The position numbers and the translations under genes are program-made. A stretch of 21,914 nucleotides of DNA from Baffinella frigidus (Eukaryota; Cryptophyceae; Cryptomonadales; Baffinellaceae). The notes under the pieces were generated by a model, which was given only the letters and a program-made list of their open reading frames with translations, was not told the origin of the DNA and did no database searches. Shown here piece after piece: positions 9,053-17,914 of this stretch (positions within the stretch are counted from its first letter, which is position 1; every line of letters starts with the position of its first letter). The stretch lies in contig MU646331.1 in assembly GCA_026770585.1 (NCBI GenBank), positions 161,310 to 183,223 on the forward strand, given 5' to 3'.

Positions 9053-9121
9053 ATGGCGGCTGATCAGGTGAAGTACTTCCTGGATGAGAAGGACATGCCG
9101 ACGAGCTGGTACAACATCCAG
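9053..9121 (+). CDS. trpB2: TrpB2 exon 1 (residues 1-23)
   Basis: [20 protein letters not shown] then NIQ, the family N-terminus, with donor CAG|GTCTCT. The frame stays open upstream to an ATG at 8885 (56 more residues, Arg/Ser/Pro-rich), which could be an organelle-targeting extension. The 9053 ATG matches the usual family start. Confidence 0.88.
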
Positions 9122-10301
9122 GTCTCTCTCTGCCCACCACCAATCCCCCGAAGTGAAAAGAGATAGGGGTGGAGTTGAGTAACCCCCCCCCCAGGACCGA
9201 ATCCTGAGGGTTTAGGCTGACATATCACGTTCTGGTAAACTTCGGGTGGCTGGTGGCTCTCTCTCCACCAGCCCTCACGGAAGGACCAAACATCGATTTT
9301 CGACCTTTCCCCAAAAGTTGATTGTGCACCAAGATTGGGACTTCTTAAGTTGTAGCCAGCCGAATTCGCTTGGCTGTCAAGATGAATTTGAGGTCTGAAA
9401 ATCGACGATATCGTCTTTCCGTGACGGTTGGTGGCTTCCCACCCGACGGAGCTGTTTTCCTGCAACAACATTTCCAAGGAACCACCAGCAACCCGTAGCA
9501 GCTTATACCGGATCCTTGCAAGGATTCGGGCATTTAAAAAAAAAACTTTCCTATGACCCTACGGTAGGAAGCCTTAGGGACCTCGAATTGCTGACGGAAG
9601 ATACCGAAGAGATTTTTTCGGTTTAGCTGAAAATTACTACAGTACCCGGACCGGTTAAAAGCTGCAACGAGTTGCTGGTGAAAAGGTTCCACCAGCCCTG
9701 AGAGTGGGGGCAATCCTCCTTGTCGAGATCCCTGATATGTACCACATGTCGTCGAATTCCGGCAATTTCCAGTTCAAATCAGGGGGGTTGAAAAGGGCGA
9801 TTTGCGACCACTTTGGAGTGGAAACGAGCCCGGGCTCACCAAATTGGCGGCTCGAGCACAAATAGACTGAGACAGAGTTAGAAGATCTTTGCAACCCCAC
9901 AGCGCCGAGGGAAACTTGGTTGTGAATAATGCAGGCCGCGGTGTGAATTAAGGAGTTACGGTCGCTCCTTGATCGCAGACGGACCTCCCGACGCCGCTCC
10001 CACCCGTGATTAACCCGGGGCGGGGCGCATGGGCCCGACTGGCCTCTCTCTCCCTCTCCCTCTCCCGCTCCCTCTCTCTCTCCCTCTCTCCCTCCCTCTC
10101 TCCATCCGTCTCTCCCTCCCTCTCTCCCTCCCTCTCTCCCTCCCTCCATCCCTCTCTCTCTCTCCCTCTCTCTCTCGCGCGCGCGCGCTCTGTAAAACAA
10201 ACCCCACACCCTCAACCCGACAACCATTCTCTCCTTGCTCTCAGGCGGACCTCCCGACGCCGCTCCCACCCGTAATCCACCGCGGACGCACGGACCGAAC
10301 C

Positions 10302-10389
<88 letters not shown>

Positions 10390-12341
10390 ACCNNNNNNNN
10401 NNNNNNNNNNNNNNNNNNNNNNNNNNNNNNNNNNNNNNNNNNNNNNNNNNNNNNNNNNNNNNNNNNNNNNNNNNNNNNNNNNNNNNNNNNNNNNNNNNNN
10501 NNNNNNNNNNNNNNNNNNNNNNNNNNNNNNNNNNNNNNNNNNNNNNNNNNNNNNNNNNNNNNNNNNNNNNNNNNNNNNNNNNNNNNNNNNNNNNNNNNNN
10601 NNNNNNNNNNNNNNNNNNNNNNNNNNNNNNNNNNNNNNNNNNNNNNNNNNNNNNNNNNNNNNNNNNNNNNNNNNNNNNNNNNNNNNNNNNNNNNNNNNNN
10701 NNNNNNNNNNNNNNNNNCCTCAACTCTCAACCCTCAACCCTTAACCCTCAACCCTCAACCCTTAACCCTCAACCCTTAACCCTCAACCCTCAACCCTCAA
10801 CCCAGGCGGACCTGCCCACGCCGCTGCCGCCCGTGATCCACCCGGGGAGGATGGACCCGATCGGGCCGGACGATCTCGCGCCGCTCTTCGCGCCCGAGCT
10901 CATCAAGCAGGAGGTCTCGGGGGTTAGGGTTTCGGGGGTCAGGGTAGGGTGGTTTCAGGAGGTTTCGGGGGTTAGGGTAGGGTGGCGTTTGGCGTTTGGC
11001 GTTTGGCGTTTGGCGTTAGGGTTTGGGGTTTAGGGAGGATGGAAACAATTGGGCCGGATGACCTGGTGCCGCTCTTCGCCCCCGTGATCATCAAGCAGGA
11101 AGTTCACCCGAAACTGTGGGTAGTGAGGGTAGGAGCTATGCCATATGGCATAGCTCCTACCCTCACTACCCACAGAAACCCTAACCCCTAACCCCTAACC
11201 CGTGAACTGTAAACCGTAAACCTTGTGTGCCGAAGGTTCCGCAGGAGCGGTACATCGAGACCTCAACCCTAAACCCTAATCCCTAAACCCTAAACCCGAA
11301 ACTCTAAACCCTAAACCCTAAACCCTAAACCCTAAACCCTAAACCCTAAACCCTATACCTTCAGCCCTAAACCCCACACCCTAGACCCTGAACCCTAAAC
11401 CCCAAACCCTGGACCCTGAACCCTGAACCCTGAACCCTAGACCCAAACCCCTGAACCCTAACCCAGGTATCTCTGGAGCGGTACATCGAGATCCCGAAGG
11501 AGGTGCAGGACGTGTACCGCCAGTGGCGCCCAAGCCCCCTCTACCGCGCCCGCAACCTCGAGAAGGTGAGCCTAATCTGCGGAAGCGAACTGTTTAACGA
11601 AGTGCTTAATCTGCGGAAACGAAGTGTCCCGGGCGCTGCCTCGCGCGGGTTGGCTATCAGACTATTCTCAAGTTGACACGCTGGGAGTGCGGTACACATC
11701 CGTCAACTTTGCAGCGGGAAAGAGCCGGGTCTCACTAGATTGGTGAGCGCAAATAGACTTAGCCAGAGCTAGGCCCGAGCCCCCTCTACCGCGCGCGCAA
11801 CCTCGAGAAGGTGGGCATAATCTGCGGAAACGAACTTTTTGTTTAGTTTTATGGCAGCGAAAATTACTACGCAACTGCTCTACAGTGTAATAGTGTAATT
11901 GTCGTTGCCAGAAACTAGTGTTTTTGTTCGTTTCCGGAGATGGAAGTGCTGGCTCTCAAGTGACCATGCGGGTAGAACTTGAGTGTTGTTCGTTAGAGTT
12001 GAGACCGTGAGCCCTCTCTACCGCGCATGCAATCTCATGAGGTCTAGCTGCGCCTCACTAGGGTTGGCTGGCTATTCTCAAGTTGACATGCTGTGTGTGT
12101 GGTACAAAGCCGTCAACTTTGGAGTGGAAACGAGCGTGCCATCACCAAATTGTTGAGACCAAATAGACTGAGGTGTTGAGATCGTGAGCCCCCTCTACCG
12201 CGCCCGCAATCTCGATAAGGCCATTCTCGCTGGCCAGCCCGCAGAAGGTCAGGCGTCTGAACATTCTGGGGTTGGAAGGGTCTGTATGAGGGCGGTATTG
12301 GAAATCGATGCACCGGGGCGGCCGTGGTGGTACTCACAAGA

Positions 12342-12372
<31 letters not shown>

Positions 12373-12376
12373 TCTA

Positions 12377-12418
<42 letters not shown>

Positions 12419-15400
12419 AGGCTCTGGGTCTCCAACGGACCTGAAAGGGACAGAGCCTCCGTGGGGTTGCACAGATGGGTGTTGGTATTGATAAAAGTCT
12501 CTCTCTCTCTCTCTGACAGGCGCTGGGTCCCGTGTTGGTAGTAACAAAGGGCTCTCTCCGTGTGACACGAAGGCACTCTCCTACAAACGCTGGGTCTCTT
12601 CTTGTAGTTGATACCGTGAGCCCCATGCCGGCCATGTTGGTACTCACAAAAGTTGCTCCCTATCCCTCCCTCTCGCTCTCTCTCTCTCTCTCTCTCGCGC
12701 GCGCTCTCACTCTCACTCTCACTCTCCCTCTCTCCCTCTCTCTCTCTGACAGGCACTGGGCCTCGACGGGCCGAAGATCTACTACAAGTACGAGGGCGTC
12801 TCCCCGACGGGCAGCCACAAGCCGAACACCGCCGTGCCCCAGGTATCAGATAGAGCGGCTTTCAACCCTGTTGGCCGCGCGAAAAGAATAAAAATGCCAG
12901 ACGTTGACGATTACTGCCACGCCAGATTCTTGGAAGGTGTTGCCAAAAGTCAATTTCTCCTCAAGGTAGTGGTTTTCAAAAGTTGAAACTCGTATCCACA
13001 TACGGTTTTAAAAAATTAACACCCTCCTTCACTCTGGCGTCGTGGGACTAAGCCGCCAACGTTTGGCATCGTTTGGTTGTTTTCGTGGCCACACGGGCCG
13101 AAGATCTATTACAGGCACGAGGGGGTGTTCCCAACGGGCATCCACACGCCCAACACCGCCATGCCCCAGGTAGAGCGGTTGTGGGAAAACTTGGCCGATT
13201 TTCTGAGATTTTTTTCAGAGATTCACAGCTTTTGTACCAGGACGTGACATGAAACCGGTCCATCTAAACGATTCTGGTACAAATTCTGAAAACATTTGTC
13301 GTTGAAATCGGCCAAGTTTTGCCACAAGCGCTCTACCTCGAGACCTTACGAATGTGCCAAACCCTACACCCGAAACCCGAAACCCGAAACCCGAGATCTG
13401 AAATCTGAAACCCGAAACCCGAAACGGGTTCTCGCCGGTAAGGAGGGACGTTTGTATGTACCGACACGGCCGCCATGTACGCACCCCCACAGAGGCTACG
13501 GGTCTCTCTGCACCCCATGTTGGAATTAACAAAGATGTATCTCACTCCAGGCATACTGCAATAAGAGGTGGCTGGGTTGGTATCATTAACAAGGTCTCCC
13601 TGGCACCAAACGTTGGAATTAACAAAAGTCTCGTCTCACTCTCTCACGTCAGGCGGATTATCATAAGATGGCTGGGACTGAGAAGAAGCTCTGCGCAGAG
13701 ACGGGTTGTGATTACGAACCGAGGTTCCACGCAGGGCTGGAGGGGGGGGTATTCCAAAGTCATTTTTTTGAGGGGAAACGGTATTCAAAAGTCAATGTTG
13801 AGAAGAAAACGGCTCCAAGGGTGACCCGATGGCTCAAAGGGCGACCCTGGAATACCCCCCCGAAGGGCCCTGGGTGGTTCGGAAGCAGGTAGAGGAGCCC
13901 TGGGCGCACGCTCCTTTTCATCTCGGAAGATAACTGAATCAGTTCCTTTTCAATAGGAGGTTGAATAGGAGAAATTTGTTAGGGCATAGTGAATTTAATT
14001 AGGCCTCCTAATTAACTGAAAACGCTAATTAGGGAACTGATTCAGGTATCTTTCGAGATGAATTTGGTACCGCGAGACGAAAGCGTCCTGACATTCCTGC
14101 TGGTGTGCCCTGGCGTGACTGCAGGCGTACTACAACAAGATCGCCGGGACCGAGAAGCTCTGCACAGAGACGGGGGCGGGGCAGTGGGGATGCTCGCTCG
14201 CCTACGCTGGCAACGCCTTCGGCCTCGAGGTCGAGGTTTTCCAGGTGCGAAATAAACCTCCCAAACGTTGATTTGCCATAGGAATCCTTGGGTTCTCTCG
14301 AAAAGTTGCCGATTTGTGGTACACGTGATAGATAGATGCAAATTTCTGGTAGCCCTTCCGCGTAGACACTCTGCAGAGGAGACGGGCGCGGAGCAGTGTC
14401 ATGCAAAAAGCTATCGCCAACGAACCCCGTATTTGGACGCGACTCCGTACAAAAATTATAATGGAAAACAATTTAGGGTACTAAAAGTCCTGAAATGGCT
14501 TTTAAAATTATTTTAGAGCCTGTAAGTCCCTCGCCAGCGGACCACCTAGGGGGTCCGCTGGCGAAAGCTTTTCGCATTAAGTGGGGGTGCTCGCTCGGGT
14601 ACGCAGGAAACACGTTCGGTCTCGAATACAAGTCTTCCAGGTGCAAAATAAACCTCCCAAAAGTTAATTTACCCTAGGGAATCCTCGATTCCTTCCCAAA
14701 AGTGGCTGATGTGTTGTACAACTAATAGATGGACGCAATGTGTGGGGGTGCTCTCTCTGGTGTACGCGAGAAACGTGTTCGGCCTCGAAGTGGAAGTCTT
14801 CCAGGTGTGAACACCTTCCACGCGGGAGGGAGGGATGAATGGAACGATCCTCTAACTGGCATCGGATTTCCGATACCGCCCACAAGTTGATTTGCGTGAG
14901 GAATCTTTAAATTTTTCTCGAAAGGTGGCAGAATTGTGGTACACATAATAGATGGACGCAATATGTGGGGCGGATTCTGGCCCTAGTTAAATTTACTTAG
15001 GGCCCTAATTAACCTTCGGCCAATTCCTATGAACAAATAGGGGTCCAGTTTCATTTAAATTAAACATGTCCCCGGATAAAAGCTGGAACCCCGATCGGGA
15101 TAGAGGTTGAGGTTTTCCAGGTAACTTCCAAAAGTCATTTCGCTCTAGTAATCCGAGATTTATCGCCCAAAGTGGCCGATGTGTGGCACAGATAATAGGT
15201 GGACAGTAGTGGGGGTGCTCGCTCGCCTACGCGGGGAACGCATTCGGGCTTGAGGTCGAAGTCTTCTAGGTACCTCCCTAAAGTTAATTTCCCTAAGGAA
15301 TCCGAGATTTCCCCCCAAAAGTGGCCAATTGGTGGTACACATATAATAAATAGACGCAACATGTGAGGGTGTGCACTCACTTACGCGGGAAACGCCTTCG

Positions 15401-16927
15401 GGAGACTTCCACTTCGAAATGGAAGTCTTCCAGGTACCTCCTCAAAGTTAATTTCGACACATTACACCATACACACTGCACCATCGCCCCTGACCCCCAC
15501 TCCTAAATAGGTGGCGATCTCAAAGAAGATGAAACCGATGCGCACGGTGTACATGCAGACCTTTGGCGCCGCCTGCCACGCCTCGCCGTCCGATAGGTCT
15601 CCCGAAACCCCACGAACGAAACCCGAATCCCAAAACCCGAAACCCGAAACCCGAAACCCGAAACCCGAGACCCCAAGAACGAAACCCGAATCCCGAAACC
15701 CGAAACCCGAAACCCGAAACCCGAAACCCGAAACCCGAAACCCGGAACCCGGAACCCGAAACCCGAATTTCGAAATCCGAAACCCGAATCCCGAATCCCG
15801 AATCCCGAGCCCCGAAACCCGGAACCCGAAGCCACGACGCACAGTGTACAGGCAGACCGTCGGTGCCACGCCTCCCCTTCCGACAGGTCCCAACACTCAT
15901 ACCCTAAACCATACACCATACACCATTCACCATAAAACGTACACCATACACCATAAACAACACACCCTAAACCCTAAAAACGACCCCTAAACCCTATCGA
16001 CCAATAACCCCTCAGGACGGAGGTCGGGAAGAAGATCTCATAGGCAAACACTTATAATTTATAACTGGATTTCAATCGAAATTACTACACGTTTGCTTTG
16101 ATATTACTAGTAAAGATCGTTCTGTGTAGTAAGTTTCATTGAATCCAGTTGAATCCAAATTATAAGTATTTCCGTATGAGATCCTCGCGGAAGACCTTGA
16201 CTGCCCCGGGGGGACTATCCACCCTGAAAACTGAAAACTGAACCCTGAAACCAAACCCACAATTCCTGATCCCTCATCCCTAAAACTTAAGTCCAGAGCG
16301 CTGTGCAGAGAAGTTGGCCACCGGAAAATGGGAAAATGGGGAAATTGCAGCCGTTGATGTCCACTTTTGAGAAATTCATGGTACTAAATTTCTCAAAAGT
16401 CGACAAAATGGCTCCAATTTCTCGATTTTCTATTATTTCCCGTGGTCAACTTCTCTGCACATCGCTCTACCTGGAAACCATAAACCTACAATCTAAACCA
16501 GGACGGAGGTGGGGAAGAAAATCCTCGCGGGGGACCCGGACTGCCCTGGCTCGCTCGGGATCGCGATTTCCGAGGCCGTCGAAGCGACTGTCACGTCCGA
16601 CAAGAAGGCCAAGTAATCGCTTCCACGTCCATCTACACTCTTCCATGTCCATCTATACTCCACGAACGAGAACCTGTTGACTAGTTTGAGCGTTGTTTGG
16701 TACAAATTTTAGGCGGATTAGTAACCGCCCTGGTACAAAACCTGACCGGTTCAGTCAGCTGCCCCGGCTCGCTCGGGATCGCGATTTCCGAGGCCGTCAA
16801 AGCGACTGTCACGTCCGACAAGTACACGTCCATCTACTCCGTTACACGTCCATCTATACTCCACGCACCAGAGTCCGCTGTGCGACTGTTGACTGTTGAC
16901 GTACACCACCCCTGGCCCCTATCTCTC

Positions 16928-16971
<44 letters not shown>

Positions 16972-16990
16972 CACACACACGCGCACACAA

Positions 16991-17023
<33 letters not shown>

Positions 17024-17883
17024 CACACACACACACACACACGCTACCAACCCTAAACGCTGAACCCTTCTCCCTAAATCCTCAACCCCAATCACGCCTA
17101 ATCGCTGAAGACGCTGACCCTAACCCTAGTCCCGAAACAAGGTACGCGCTGGGCTCAGTGCTGAACCATGTGTTGATGCACCAGACCGTCATCGGACAAG
17201 AGGCCATCACACAGATGGAAATGGTACCTCCCTTCTTCCAACCTGACCTTTATTTGTACCGGGGGTCATCCACTTTTCGGCTACGATGGGTACAAACCCG
17301 CCGGAGAATCATGGGCCTCGAGGCCATCAAACGGATGGAAATAGTAAACCCCCAACCTGAACGAAACGGTAAACGCTAAACCCGAACGCAATAGTAAACC
17401 CTAAACCCTGAGGTTTAGGCCTCAACCCTAAACCATTTCCATGGGGGCGTGAAAGACCATTTCTGTAACCCCGAAACCCTCACTCCCACGCGAGCAGGCT
17501 GGAGCCACTTAGCAGCGACCCAAGATATTTTCCCCCGCATTCTCGGGGAAAATGCGGTTGGAATCCAATGCAAATGGATAAGATTCTAGTACGAATCGTT
17601 TAGATGGACTGCATCCGTAAAGACCTCGGTGGGTGCTAAGTGGATTACCCGCCTGATACATGCCACGAAATGTAACCCCACAACCTAAACCCTGGACCCT
17701 CAACCTTAAACCCTACACCCCGAACCCACAACCCAAACCCCAAACCCTAACCCCTAACCCTCCTCCCATGTGAGCAGGCTGGAGATTACCCAGACGTTCT
17801 CGTGGGCTGCACGGGTGGAGGGTCCAACTTCGGCGGCCTGTACTCCCCCCCACTGTGTGGTAGGCGGGACGGGGCAGGCGGGA

Positions 17884-17914
<31 letters not shown>

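Larger units (their letters stand above)
9122..10805 (+). other. Intron 1 with two exon 2 head copies
   Basis: Contains two hairpin elements (about 9245-9465 and 9470-9690), a family H repeat (9790-9880), two copies of acceptor plus exon 2 head (9979-10026 and 10245-10299), a CT-rich tract (10044-10190) and a CCCTCAA array with the assembly gap. No other gene is seen. Confidence 0.8.
11566..12752 (+). other. Intron 3: three exon 3 tail copies, then exon 4 head copies
   Basis: Tail copies with donor-like ends lie at 11773-11810 (AAG|GTGGGC), 12009-12040 (GAG|GTCTAG) and 12186-12219 (AAG, donor lost). Two family H repeats and a hairpin (11825-11945) separate them. The 3' part repeats a module of TTGGTANTAACAAAAGTCTC, CT tract and TGACAG that leads into exon 4 head copies at 12421 and 12520 and the real exon at 12753. 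Confidence 0.85.
12843..14124 (+). other. Intron 4: exon 4 tail copy, exon 5 head copies, three hairpin elements
   Basis: In order: unassigned sequence to 13090, exon 4 tail copy (13091-13169), hairpin (13170-13336), CCCGAAA repeats (13370-13425), exon 5 head copies at 13551 and 13653, family G (13735-13866) and family C (13918-14061). The sequence between 12843 and 13090 shows nothing recognisable. Confidence 0.8.
14245..15510 (+). other. Intron 5: tandem exon 5 tail plus donor array
   Basis: Exon 5 tail copies end at 14640, 14804, 15120, 15269 and 15433, each followed by GT, with a fragment at about 14370-14400. After each donor comes the same ~100 bp: CCTCCCAAAAGTTAATTT, GGAATCC, AAAGTGGCNGATGTG, ACATAATAGATGGACGCAA. 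The unit is about 155 bp. The copy ending at 15269 differs from exon 5 almost only by synonymous changes but ends TAG instead of CAG. Confidence 0.9.
15597..16501 (+). other. Intron 6: exon 6 tail copy, exon 7 head copy, two hairpins
   Basis: CCCGAAA array (15599-15832), exon 6 tail copy with donor (15838-15887, CGACAG|GTCCCA), CCATACA/CCCTAAA repeats (15900-16010), exon 7 head copy split by a hairpin (16016-16220) and a second hairpin (16292-16470). The array's long open frames are repeat artefacts. Confidence 0.88.
16613..17141 (+). other. Intron 7: near-identical exon 7 tail copy and CT/CA microsatellite
   Basis: Exon 7 tail copy (16759-16821), with the post-donor segment TCCATCTATACTCCACG repeated at about 16652 and 16850. 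Then CT-rich (16919-16970) and CA-rich (16971-17042) tracts, then telomere-like repeats to the exon 8 acceptor. Confidence 0.88.
17224..17777 (+). other. Intron 8: exon 8 tail copy and a split exon 9 head copy
   Basis: Exon 8 tail copy with donor at 17303-17343 (GGAAATA|GTAAAC). Exon 9 head copy at 17498-17504 and 17644-17650, split by a 139 bp hairpin. Telomere-like repeats lie before and after and continue to CCTAACCCTCCTCCCATGTG before the exon 9 acceptor. Confidence 0.88.

Noticed and set aside
8452-9054. 200-codon minus-strand frame over the promoter region
   Set aside because: It overlaps TrpB2 exon 1 antisense, has no recognisable domain, and its composition follows the GC-rich strand.
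9655-10269. 204-codon minus-strand frame rich in Arg/Glu/Gly
   Set aside because: The antisense of the CT-rich tract gives RERERE-type sequence. No splice or family support.
10029-11033. Long plus-strand open frame (334 codons)
   Set aside because: It is built from the CT tract, CCCTCAA repeats and the N gap. Only the stretch at 10806-10913 is a real exon.
12334-12756. 140-codon minus-strand frame with RERERE and SESESE
   Set aside because: Antisense of CT microsatellites in intron 3.
15462-15896. Several overlapping frames reading [13 protein letters not shown]-type repeats
   Set aside because: These are translations of the CCCGAAA array; a 7-base repeat gives open frames in several phases.
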